IMG/VR virus record: IMGVR_UViG_3300017824_000068
Coordinates: 1-21,156 of that record
DNA from: a virus
DNA: 21,156 nucleotides
Direction: 5' to 3' (one strand)
This document shows, piece by piece, positions 1 through 6,419 of the stretch. Made by a program: the position numbers and the translations under genes. The notes beneath the pieces were generated by a model that saw nothing but the letters and a program-made list of their open reading frames with translations, had not been told where the DNA came from and made no database searches. Each line of letters begins with the position of its first letter. The first letter of the stretch is position 1.

Positions 1-520
1 CCATACCAGTTGCTCTTGTGGCAAGAGTATTTCCAAAATTATTAACACTTAATGCAAATCCTGTACCTGCTTGTATACTGGCTTCAATAGTGCCGACATA
101 TTTCATCATTGCTTCACCGGCATAATTTGCCGCAGTTCTCAATAATACAAAACCTGCTGTGCCTAGTGCTGAAGTTAATGATGTAAAACTTCTTGCAAGA
201 CTTACACGTCTTTTGTGTGCATCTATTTGTGCGCCTCGTTCAATACGTAGATTGTCTATAATGCCTTTTCTTTCTTTGTTTTCGTTTTTGAGGTTGTTTG
301 CAAATTCGTTTGCAGTTCTTTTAACATCTTCGAAAGTGCCTTTGCCTTTTCCAGTATTGTTGATTGTGCTTGTTGTACCTTTGCTGGTACTACCACTACC
401 ACCCAGTTGATTTAAAACTTTGACTAATTGTGCGGCTGTTTTTTCCGTGATAAAATCAGGTATTCCGTCTACCTTAAATTGACTGTTATTACCACCTATT
501 TCAGTTAATGTTATTGCCAT
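1..520 (-). CDS. Partial structural protein, possible tail tape measure
   Basis: The minus strand is open from an ATG at 520 to the left edge, giving about 173 residues of the N-terminus (MAITLTEIGG...); the C-terminus lies outside the window. A Ser/Gly/Thr-rich linker at about residues 41-60 is followed by a charged, probably helical stretch (about 61-105) and a more hydrophobic Ala/Gly-rich stretch (about 110-150), a composition seen in tail tape-measure proteins. It diverges from the gp26-like gene with the frameshift signal; such chaperone genes usually lie next to the tape-measure gene, which favours that role. A late -10 element on this strand (585-592) lies upstream. The ribosome binding site is poor (a GGA about 10 nt before the start). 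The role is inferred from composition and context; another tail or baseplate structural protein is possible. Confidence 0.5.
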   Translation of the reverse strand, partial: MAITLTEIGGNNSQFKVDGIPDFITEKTAAQLVKVLNQLGGSGSTSKGTTSTINNTGKGKGTFEDVKRTANEFANNLKNENKERKGIIDNLRIERGAQIDAHKRRVSLARSFTSLTSALGTAGFVLLRTAANYAGEAMMKYVGTIEASIQAGTGFALSVNNFGNTLATRATGM

Positions 521-555
521 TAATCACGAATCCAATTAAAACTAGTTTTTACGAA

Positions 556-563
556 GATAAATA
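556..563 (+). promoter_or_regulatory. Late promoter -10 element (GATAAATA)
   Basis: GATAAATA differs from the T4 late consensus TATAAATA only at the first base. The expected start of transcription is near 569, leaving a leader of about 44 nt to the gp26-like gene, with GGAG at 604-607. AATTAAAAC at 534-542 resembles the upstream element of the other two late promoters in this window but sits 3 nt closer. The element overlaps, face to face, a minus-strand copy at 585-592. Confidence 0.65.
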
Positions 564-584
564 CTTTCCTAGTTATGTTATAAC

Positions 585-592
585 TATTTATC
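585..592 (-). promoter_or_regulatory. Late promoter -10 element on minus strand (GATAAATA)
   Basis: The plus-strand sequence TATTTATC reads GATAAATA on the minus strand. The expected transcript starts near 579 and gives a leader of about 59 nt to the partial gene starting at 520. No ATTAAAAC-type upstream element is seen on this strand. It is only 22 bp from the plus-strand -10 at 556-563 and points toward it. Confidence 0.5.
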
Positions 593-612
593 AAAACAGA
601 TTTGGAGCAAAA

Positions 613-1506
613 ATGAGTGATACCAACACACAAAATACAGCACAAAATCCGCTGAAAGGATTTTTTAGAAACCCAGGATTATATATTTCTTTACCCAGTG
701 GAGGAGCATTTTATGAACCTGGCACAGTTAAATTTGACAGGGGCGAAGAATTAGCAGTTTATCCTATGACAGCACAGGACGAAATGATAACAAGAAGTCC
801 AGATGCATTGCTCAACGGAGATGCTGTATACAAAGTTATTGCTAGTTGTGTTCCAGGCATTTTACAGCCAATGGATTTAACAGCCAAAGATGCTCAGGCA
901 CTTATGATTGCTATTAGATGCACCACTTATGGCGAAGACCAAGAAATTGACCAAACTTGTCCGGAGTGTAGAGCAGAAAGCAAATACAATATGAATTTGC
1001 GTGATGTTATAGCAAACATTGAACCGTTTAAAGACAACCACGAAGTCAAAACAGCAAACGGTTTAAGTATTGTGCTAACACCAATCAGTTACGATTCAAC
1101 ACTTGCTACTAGTAGATACACATTCGAAAATGCATCTATTTTAGCCAGTATGGCGAATGTAGCAGATGAAGATGCTGTCACACAAACAGAAAGAATGGAA
1201 ACATTCAGAAATGCTTTTGCCAAAATGGCAAACTTAAATTTAAAAATTATGCTGGATAGTATTAAGTCAATTACAATTAAATCTGCAGAGCAAGGCTCAC
1301 AAGACACAGTTGTCACAGACGATAAGCATATTACAGAATTCCTAAACAACTGCGATGCTAAGACCAGTAAGCAAATAGAAGAAGCAATAGCAGAATATAA
1401 CAGTACAATGAGTGCCGAAACTTTATCTGCTGTATGCGGAGAGTGTGGACACGAATATGAAACACCATTGGAGTTCGATCCTGTAAGTTTTTTCACAGAG
1501 TCCTAA
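613..1506 (+). CDS. 26: gp26-like baseplate/tail-assembly protein, zero-frame product
   Basis: A 297-residue protein resembling the T4 gp26 family of baseplate hub proteins in its N-terminal region (GLYISLPSGGAFY, residues 22-34) and overall layout. The start at 613 is preferred over an in-frame ATG at 508 because GGAG lies 5 nt before it, and because 508 would overlap the divergent gene and sit upstream of the late promoter. It carries two CxxC pairs (C116/C119 and C275/C278) that could bind one metal ion as a zinc ribbon. T4 gp26 is shorter (about 208 residues). The last codons contain T TTT TTC, and the TAA stop lies inside a 9-bp stem, so a fraction of ribosomes should shift to -1 and read on to 1736. 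By analogy with lambda G/GT, the short product and the longer fusion may together act as tail-assembly chaperones. The gp26 call is by recognition, not by search. Confidence 0.75.
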   Translation: MSDTNTQNTAQNPLKGFFRNPGLYISLPSGGAFYEPGTVKFDRGEELAVYPMTAQDEMITRSPDALLNGDAVYKVIASCVPGILQPMDLTAKDAQALMIAIRCTTYGEDQEIDQTCPECRAESKYNMNLRDVIANIEPFKDNHEVKTANGLSIVLTPISYDSTLATSRYTFENASILASMANVADEDAVTQTERMETFRNAFAKMANLNLKIMLDSIKSITIKSAEQGSQDTVVTDDKHITEFLNNCDAKTSKQIEEAIAEYNSTMSAETLSAVCGECGHEYETPLEFDPVSFFTES

Positions 1507-1545
1507 GTACGGAAAACCCTGAACTGATCCAGGAGCACTTAGGAC
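1488..1545 (+). promoter_or_regulatory. Programmed -1 ribosomal frameshift signal
   Basis: The slippery heptamer T TTT TTC (1488-1494) is in the correct phase for tandem -1 slippage: the zero-frame codons are AGT TTT TTC. A 5-nt spacer (1495-1499) follows, then a perfect 9-bp stem: GTCCTAAGT (1500-1508) pairs with ACTTAGGAC (1537-1545). Inside the 28-nt loop, CCTG (1518-1521) can pair with CAGG (1530-1533), extending the structure. The zero-frame TAA (1504-1506) is buried in the stem. The -1 frame has no ATG, GTG or TTG between its last stop (1458-1460) and ATG at 1596, so the downstream segment has no evident start of its own. Confidence 0.85.
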
Positions 1546-1736
1546 GACTTAAAACAGATTCAGACGACCTACTAAAAGCCTTAACTCTGATTGTTATGAA
1601 CTACGAAGGTGGTATCAGTTATTCTGAAGTTTGGGAAATGTCGCATCGACAAAGAGAAGTTGCTATAGAGCAATTGATTAAAAAGAACGATGCCATCAAA
1701 GCATCTCAAGGCATAGCAACACAAAAACAATTATAA
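1494..1736 (+). CDS. -1 frame extension of the gp26-like protein (T-like domain)
   Basis: After a -1 slip at TTT TTC, translation resumes at 1494 (HRVLSTENPELIQ...) and adds 80 residues before TAA at 1734-1736, for a predicted 374-residue fusion with the gp26-like protein. The segment is hydrophilic and probably helical; its centre reads YEGGISYSEVWEMSHRQRE. A short helical domain reached only by frameshifting just before tail-fibre or tape-measure genes is the hallmark of lambda GT-type chaperones. T4 has gene 51, a hub assembly factor of about 249 residues, directly after gene 26; this extension lies in the matching place but is much shorter, so homology to gp51 is not claimed. An internal start at ATG 1596 would give only 46 residues and has no ribosome binding site. 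Confidence 0.75.
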   Translation, partial: HRVLSTENPELIQEHLGRLKTDSDDLLKALTLIVMNYEGGISYSEVWEMSHRQREVAIEQLIKKNDAIKASQGIATQKQL

Positions 1737-1752
1737 ACAATTAACACTTTAT

Positions 1753-1770
1753 AGACACTTCGTGTCTTTT
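1753..1770 (+). terminator. Weak hairpin terminator candidate
   Basis: AGACAC (1753-1758) and GTGTCT (1762-1767) form a 6-bp stem with a 3-nt loop, followed by a short T run to 1770. It lies 17 nt after the frameshift-extension stop, which suits an intrinsic terminator or mRNA 3'-end stabiliser, but the T run is short. Confidence 0.4.
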
Positions 1771-1840
1771 AAAACTGCATTCAATCGTTTCGTTTCACTC
1801 AACTCTTTCATTTGTTTTAAAGTTTTTTTGATATAAACTT

Positions 1841-2043
1841 ATCTCGATAGTGGAGTCATAATTCACCCTTGCGGGTGAAAAATAAGTCTCATCTCGATGA
1901 GTATCGTCATCTCTAACCCAGGTGCTATAAAGAGGTGGTGAGCCTTATCCCCTCATACACTACTGTCACGAATCTCACGGAAACCAATATAACCTGGTAG
2001 AGTTCAGTTATATTGACTGCAGGTTGCTTTTTCTCAGAGCCTG
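1841..2043. ncRNA. Candidate structured noncoding RNA, strand unknown
   Basis: This part of the 499-base gene-free stretch is visibly richer in G+C than the flanking genes and full of complementary segments. CGATA (1845-1849) pairs with TATCG (1902-1906) and encloses two hairpins: TTCACCC/GGGTGAA (1862-1868/1873-1879) and CTCAT/ATGAG (1888-1892/1897-1901), a possible three-way junction. A second domain is closed by CTCTA + CCAGGT (1911-1915, 1918-1923) pairing with ACCTGG + TAGAG (1992-1997, 1998-2002). Within it GTGAG (1938-1942) can pair with CTCAC (1974-1978). CAATATA (1985-1991) can pair with TATATTG (2009-2015), giving an H-type pseudoknot. CAGG/CCTG (2020-2023/2040-2043) ends the region. 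I recognise no known family; tRNA, tmRNA and hammerhead cores were looked for and not found. Either strand could be transcribed as the 3' end of a flanking operon. Confidence 0.45.
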
Positions 2044-2235
2044 ATCATTTAATACTGTTTGTCGTTTGTCTGTATTTCATTTAACGCCATACATTCCAGA
2101 ATCTCGCACCGTGTTTAACGGATTGTCAAGGAAATCGATATTATGTGCCTCGATGGGGTGGTGTATGGACCTATGTGTAGCCTTGTGTGTTTTTTATTGC
2201 CAGGTGTGCCGTAATGTTTGCTGTTGCAAAAATAG
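2044..2235. other. Rest of the intergenic stretch, nothing recognised
   Basis: Between the structured core and the GIY-YIG gene I see no convincing gene, tRNA or terminator. A 79-codon plus-strand reading frame runs through here from 2066 to 2305, but it overlaps the 3' end of the GIY-YIG gene, has no ribosome binding site and looks random (Cys-rich). A TTGACA on the minus strand (2124-2129) has no -10 at a suitable distance. Confidence 0.5.
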
Positions 2236-2661
2236 TTATCTATCTTTTAATGCTTCTTTTAAAATTTGTGAACCGCCGACTCTAACGTTGATAATTCCGT
2301 TGTAATAATCGTCGCTCAGTAATACTTTGTGTTTGAATTGTAGTTCTGCTTCAATGTAACTTGCTACTCCTCTACTAGGGCAATATTCTAATATCTCTCT
2401 AGTAAATTGGTCTTCGCCTAGTTCCTTAACATCTTCTTGTAGATGGTCACTACTGCCCCAATAGTCTCGCCAGTCACTTTCTTTAGTGCCACGTCTTTTG
2501 TTCTTTCTGCCTTTTAAAGGAGGTTTGGTCGTTTTGAATTTGGCAAGTTTTTTACCAATATACTTCATACCATTTTGATTGTTTGTGATTAAGTACACAA
2601 ATGCTTCGCAATCTTCCGGAAGTGTGTCTACTACTTTTCCCTTGTAAACCCAATCGCTCAT
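2236..2661 (-). CDS. GIY-YIG domain endonuclease, SegE-like
   Basis: A 141-residue protein with the GIY-YIG signature near the N-terminus: FVYLITNNQNGMKYIGKK (residues 22-39), with 'VYL' and 'YIG' replacing the eponymous triplets. A basic stretch follows (residues 48-59), and EAELQFKHKVL further on fits the helix carrying the catalytic Glu (E104 or E106). The length matches small stand-alone GIY-YIG proteins of T4-like phages such as the SegE-like group, which are often homing endonucleases. The start overlaps the gp46 stop by one base (TAATG), so it is translationally coupled and is last in the 55-47-46 operon. There is no intron around it. It could be a domesticated repair or recombination nuclease rather than a selfish element. 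Confidence 0.75.
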   Translation of the reverse strand: MSDWVYKGKVVDTLPEDCEAFVYLITNNQNGMKYIGKKLAKFKTTKPPLKGRKNKRRGTKESDWRDYWGSSDHLQEDVKELGEDQFTREILEYCPSRGVASYIEAELQFKHKVLLSDDYYNGIINVRVGGSQILKEALKDR

Positions 2662-4427
2662 TAGTTTACATACTCCGTATCGGTATTGTAACTAGTGAAG
2701 CCTCCCTCTTTGATTACGGTTAGTACATTGTTTACTCTGCCTTGTAATTCTTCTCTATGACTGATTAAGTAAATGTTTTTGTTTTGTTCTCTGCTCATCT
2801 TCTTAAGTATACTAAGAGCATTTTCAACACCTACACCGTCTAATCCACTGTCTATGAGTTCGTCTATGCAAAGGAAATTCATAGGCTGATTAAGACTCTC
2901 ATATATGTCTCTGAATGCCCAACTAAGGCTTAAAATGAGTCTATTTCGCTCTCCTCTACTGAGGTTATCAAAGTCTAAGTCACGTCCAAACTCTGTAATT
3001 TCTACACTTAAATCACTCTTAAATTTAACATCGTGTGGTAATCCTATGCGTTCTAGGTAGTTTGCGAGCCTATGATTTAAGAACATTAAGTTTTGGTCAA
3101 TTATACGTCTTCTAATAAAACTATCTTTAGAAGTCAATAACTTATATAAGAAATCTTGATGTTCACGTAATTCGTTAAGGTCATTTACGGTGTCCCAACT
3201 AATAGTTTGTAATCCTGTATCTTCTAATGTTTTAATTTGTTCTATGTAAGGATTCTCTAATGCCATAGCATCTTTTAATTGTTGAGCAATATTGTTTAAA
3301 TTGTTTTGATGTGCTATTGCTTCTTCCTTTGTGCTGTAAAATACTTCTGGCTTTTCAGCAATATCGCCTACTTCATCTATCTGTTGTGTAAGTTTAGTAA
3401 TACCTTCGTCCAATTCTTTAAAATGTTCTTCTTCTTTTGCTAATTTGTTTTGTAAGTCTTTTGTGTATTCTTCGTGTGTGTCCAAATGTGCTGTAGGTTG
3501 CTCACAAGCAGGGCAAACACCTTCGTTTGCTTTTTCAATATGCTCTTTGATTTCTTGTATTCTGCTGTCTGACCTTTTGAGACTAGACACATTAGAGTCT
3601 AAATCTTTTTGCAGTTGTTTTTTTAAGTTAGTCTTTTCAATTATATCACTTAATGCTGTATGTGATTCTAGTTCAGCATCAATATCTATTTCTTGTAGAG
3701 TTGAAATAGCAGTTTCAAAGTTAGCAATTTTATCATTGTTGTTTTTTTGCCAAGCCTTACTGCGGCTTTCTATGTCTTTTATACTTTTTTCTACTCTGCT
3801 ATTACTTTCTTTAACAGCATTTATTCGTATTTCTTCTTCTTTGATAGCATCTCTAGTATCTTTTAATCTAACTTTTAATATTTCTGCTTTTTCACTAAGT
3901 TCAGTGATGCCTAACAGTTGCTCAATCATAGCACGTTGGTCATTTGCTTTCATACCTAAGAAAGGTTCAGTGTAGGTGTTTAAGGCAACAATATGTTTGA
4001 ACATATTATGACTAAAACCAATTAGTTTTTCTATATCTTTTTGCGTCTCTCTGCTGTCGCCCTGTTGCTCTTGGTCTTCTTTTTCTTCGCCATTCACATA
4101 AAACTTTAAAAAGTTAGGGCGTCTTGCTCTTTCTATTTTGTATTCAATGCCATTCTTTTCAAACTCCACACTCACAACCATATTCTTACCATTTGTTTTG
4201 TTGATAAGATTATCACGTCTGATGTTTGTTAATGCTTCGCCGTATAATGCATAACTGAGTGCATTGATAATAGTAGTTTTACCTGTACCGTTTCTGCTAC
4301 CGTCTCCGCCTAGGTCTAAATTATTACCTAAAACCAGTGTAAGTGTTTCACTGTCAAACCTTACTCCTTGTGTGTTGTTGCCAACACTCATAAAATTCTT
4401 TACAGTTAATGATTTAATCTTTAGCAT
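2661..4427 (-). CDS. 46: gp46 recombination endonuclease subunit (Rad50/SbcC-like ATPase)
   Basis: A 588-residue SMC-type ATPase partner of gp47; in T4 the pair resects DNA ends for recombination-dependent replication and host DNA breakdown. Visible motifs are a Walker A loop NGTGKTT (46-52), long coiled-coil arms (about 170-300 and 310-400) flanking a zinc hook CPAC (C305/C308), an ABC signature LSRGERNRL (489-497), Walker B FLCIDEL (518-524), a D-loop SGLD (527-530) and a switch His in LISHREE near the C-terminus. The length is close to T4 gp46 (560). The gp47 stop lies one base before this start. All catalytic elements appear intact. Confidence 0.97.
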   Translation of the reverse strand: MLKIKSLTVKNFMSVGNNTQGVRFDSETLTLVLGNNLDLGGDGSRNGTGKTTIINALSYALYGEALTNIRRDNLINKTNGKNMVVSVEFEKNGIEYKIERARRPNFLKFYVNGEEKEDQEQQGDSRETQKDIEKLIGFSHNMFKHIVALNTYTEPFLGMKANDQRAMIEQLLGITELSEKAEILKVRLKDTRDAIKEEEIRINAVKESNSRVEKSIKDIESRSKAWQKNNNDKIANFETAISTLQEIDIDAELESHTALSDIIEKTNLKKQLQKDLDSNVSSLKRSDSRIQEIKEHIEKANEGVCPACEQPTAHLDTHEEYTKDLQNKLAKEEEHFKELDEGITKLTQQIDEVGDIAEKPEVFYSTKEEAIAHQNNLNNIAQQLKDAMALENPYIEQIKTLEDTGLQTISWDTVNDLNELREHQDFLYKLLTSKDSFIRRRIIDQNLMFLNHRLANYLERIGLPHDVKFKSDLSVEITEFGRDLDFDNLSRGERNRLILSLSWAFRDIYESLNQPMNFLCIDELIDSGLDGVGVENALSILKKMSREQNKNIYLISHREELQGRVNNVLTVIKEGGFTSYNTDTEYVN

Positions 4428-4428
4428 A

Positions 4429-5442
4429 TTAAATTTCTATATCGTTGTAAATGTCTATCAGCATTTGTCTGTTAATTGTATTGCTTTCTACAGTTTCTAA
4501 TTGTTGTAACACAATTTGATTCACAGTTTCAAAATGAATATCTTCTTCTACATATTCTTCTGATTCTTCTTTTGCAGGTATAAGACTAAGTTCTCTTACC
4601 CCAAATTGTTTACTAAATGCTTCTTTGATAAATGTTGCTTCTTCATAACTGATAGGCACATCTATTTTTACTCTTGCATAAGTGTTTTCATTTAGTAATG
4701 AATCTTTCTCATCTAACAGTTGCTTTAGTCCACAACTTACATATCTAGGACAATCGGGCCAGTTTACAAACACAGGCTCTTCGCCCCATTCTAAAAACAT
4801 TGCACCACGTTCATTGTCAAATACATCTGCATAATTGTGTGGGAAAGCATTGCCTATATAATGTATGTTGTTTTTGTATTGACGTTTGTGAAAATGTCCA
4901 CTAAACACATACTCAGGACCTTCTAAATGTTCTGCTTTTATACCACCGTGGTCTGGCATCTCTACCATTGCATTCATTTTAAAGTACGGTAATTCAAAAT
5001 GACCAAACATATACTTAACTTGCATTTTTGCAACTTTTTTATGTTCATCGCCTACAAGCCAAGGAATAATAGCACAGTCTCCTTGTTCCATTATCTCATC
5101 TACCATAACAAAGTTAGGCAAGTCTCTGGCAAACTCCATACTGTTGAGTTCACGTTTGTCTCTGTAAAATAAATCGTGATTGCCTGTTATAAAATATACA
5201 GTCTCAAATGCGTCATTAAGTTTCTTTAAATCTTTCCAACTTGCATTTAGTGTTGCTACGTTTACACTTGCACGTTGATGATGCCAGTCACCTAAAAACA
5301 AACAGGTCTCTGCTCCTCTGGCGTGAGCCTCGGCAATAAACCAGTCTATAAATTTATTACAGTCTCGTAGGTGTACACCACTATTTGACTTCAAGCCGTA
5401 GTGTATATCTGTGAATACTGCGGCGTGTTTAAATAGATTCAT
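4429..5442 (-). CDS. 47: gp47 recombination endonuclease subunit (Mre11/SbcD-like)
   Basis: A 337-residue metallophosphoesterase nuclease, the catalytic partner of gp46. The five phosphoesterase motifs are in order: DIH (12-14), GDWHH (51-55), GNHD (87-90), GHFE (147-150) and SGHFHKRQ (181-188), which supply the two-metal site. The length equals the T4 family norm (about 339). The start overlaps the end of the gp55-like gene by 14 nt, and its stop is one base before gp46, so 55, 47 and 46 are translated as a coupled block, as in the T4 gene neighbourhood. An acidic stretch near residues 290-305 precedes the C-terminal gp46-binding part. Confidence 0.97.
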   Translation of the reverse strand: MNLFKHAAVFTDIHYGLKSNSGVHLRDCNKFIDWFIAEAHARGAETCLFLGDWHHQRASVNVATLNASWKDLKKLNDAFETVYFITGNHDLFYRDKRELNSMEFARDLPNFVMVDEIMEQGDCAIIPWLVGDEHKKVAKMQVKYMFGHFELPYFKMNAMVEMPDHGGIKAEHLEGPEYVFSGHFHKRQYKNNIHYIGNAFPHNYADVFDNERGAMFLEWGEEPVFVNWPDCPRYVSCGLKQLLDEKDSLLNENTYARVKIDVPISYEEATFIKEAFSKQFGVRELSLIPAKEESEEYVEEDIHFETVNQIVLQQLETVESNTINRQMLIDIYNDIEI

Positions 5443-6289
5443 CTAAATTGGTATTTTCCTGCTTTGCTAATTCTCTGTTTGCTTTAACTTCTTCTTCGTG
5501 TTTGATTTGTCTTGTGAAACTTGGCAACTGCCCTGCTTCGATAAGTAAATCATCTCTGATGTTTTGATTACGTTTTTCAATATTCAAAACCCTTGTAAAA
5601 CTATTAGTAATTGCGGCAGTATAATAAGCAAATGGATTATCCGATTTTGCTTCATTAAACTGTAAACCAATTTGTGCTAATTGAACTAATGCCTGCCCTC
5701 TCATTTCGTCAACGTAAGTGTATCCTCTCCAGTTGGCTCTTTGACTGTAACGTTCGACTAACTTCAAAAACATATGACCTAACTTGGGAGTAATAGTTCC
5801 TTTTGTTAAATCAAACTTACCACTCTTAGGACCACCGTTCCAATGACTTCTTGCAACTTCAATAAGTTCGTCATCTTTAAAGGCATAATGTTTAAATGGT
5901 AAAAAGTTTAGTTTTACTTTTGTTTCTGCAATGTTCTTAGGATTGTTTTTCCTTCCTGGTTCATCAGGTATGTGGTCAAAATCCATAACTCTAAAAGTTA
6001 ATTCTTCCAAAGCAAAACTATCAGGGTCAACAATAAATTCTTTTTGTCTAGGTTTCTTGTTTGCTGGGCCACTGTATTCTGCTACTGCGGCTTTATAGTT
6101 TACTTCTTTAAGTTTTTGTGATTTATTGATTCTTGCAGTTTGGATTGCGTTATCATCAATCTCATCTACGTGATTCACAATAACGTCAAAATCATAGTGG
6201 TTTTGTGATTTAACCCAACAAAACGACATTTTGCTTTTGTGAATCTCTAATAAGATATCTTTATTATTAAGATAATTTGTTTTAGCCAT
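5429..6289 (-). CDS. 55: gp55-like sigma factor for late transcription
   Basis: A 286-residue protein starting MAKTNYLNNKD. The start at 6289 is chosen over an upstream in-frame ATG at 6316 because GGAGA lies 4-8 nt before it and because 6316 falls inside the -10 of the promoter. The C-terminal third has the sigma region 2 look of phage late sigma factors: NPFAYYTAAITNSFTRVLN followed by a basic stretch EKRNQNIRDD (about residues 217-246). It is longer than T4 gp55 (185) because of an added N-terminal part, as in marine relatives. In T4, gp55 with gp33 and the gp45 clamp directs host RNA polymerase to late promoters that have only a -10 element. Synteny with 47 and 46 supports the call. It probably reads the GATAAATA elements described here. 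Confidence 0.8.
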   Translation of the reverse strand: MAKTNYLNNKDILLEIHKSKMSFCWVKSQNHYDFDVIVNHVDEIDDNAIQTARINKSQKLKEVNYKAAVAEYSGPANKKPRQKEFIVDPDSFALEELTFRVMDFDHIPDEPGRKNNPKNIAETKVKLNFLPFKHYAFKDDELIEVARSHWNGGPKSGKFDLTKGTITPKLGHMFLKLVERYSQRANWRGYTYVDEMRGQALVQLAQIGLQFNEAKSDNPFAYYTAAITNSFTRVLNIEKRNQNIRDDLLIEAGQLPSFTRQIKHEEEVKANRELAKQENTNLDESI

Positions 6290-6315
6290 TTGTTCTCCAA
6301 ATATATTTTTAAACA

Positions 6316-6344
6316 ATTATAGTACACTTTTACGGCATTGTCAA
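6316..6344 (-). promoter_or_regulatory. Host sigma-70-type early promoter for 55-47-46 operon
   Basis: On the minus strand TTGACA (6339-6344) is followed by exactly 17 nt and TATAAT (6316-6321), a perfect consensus. Transcription should start near 6309, leaving about 20 nt of leader before the gp55-like start at 6289. It fits early expression by unmodified host RNA polymerase. Confidence 0.9.
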
Positions 6345-6366
6345 GTATTACTTATGCTTTTCTTTA

Positions 6367-6399
6367 TATTAAAACGTGTTTTATTGATAACGATAAATA
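6367..6399 (+). promoter_or_regulatory. Late promoter with upstream element for baseplate operon
   Basis: GATAAATA at 6392-6399 is the late -10 element; the start is expected near 6405, giving a 15-nt leader that contains AGGAG (6409-6413) before the ATG at 6420. TATTAAAACGTGTT at 6367-6380 lies 11 nt upstream and recurs identically, at the same spacing, before gp25 (16322-16335). The early promoter for the gp55-like gene is 23 bp away, pointing the other way. Confidence 0.75.
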
Positions 6400-6419
6400 C
6401 TGTTTATTAGGAGAACTTA

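Noticed and set aside
508-612. N-terminal extension of the gp26-like gene from ATG 508
   Set aside because: It would overlap the divergent gene start and lie upstream of the late promoter; the start at 613 has GGAG and family-like sequence follows it.
1460-1736. Independent downstream gene (gp51-like) instead of a frameshift product
   Set aside because: The -1 frame has no ATG, GTG or TTG before 1596, and a start there would have no ribosome binding site and drop half the open frame; the slippery site and stem explain it better.
1890-2043. tRNA, tmRNA, TPP riboswitch or hammerhead ribozyme in the structured stretch
   Set aside because: GGTAGAG at 1996-2002 recalls a D-arm, but there is no T-arm GGTTC-type motif or acceptor stem. 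CCTGATCA near 2040 recalls TPP elements, but the partner motifs are missing. No CTGANGA/GAAA hammerhead core was found on either strand.
2101-2129. Early promoter on the minus strand (TTGACA at 2124-2129)
   Set aside because: At 16-18 nt spacing there is nothing close to TATAAT.
2066-2305. 79-codon plus-strand reading frame
   Set aside because: It runs into the 3' end of the GIY-YIG gene, is Cys-rich and shows no start signal.
3445-3975. 176-codon plus-strand reading frame
   Set aside because: It is antisense to the well-supported gp46 gene, has a Ser/Leu/Cys/Phe-rich shadow composition and no ribosome binding site.
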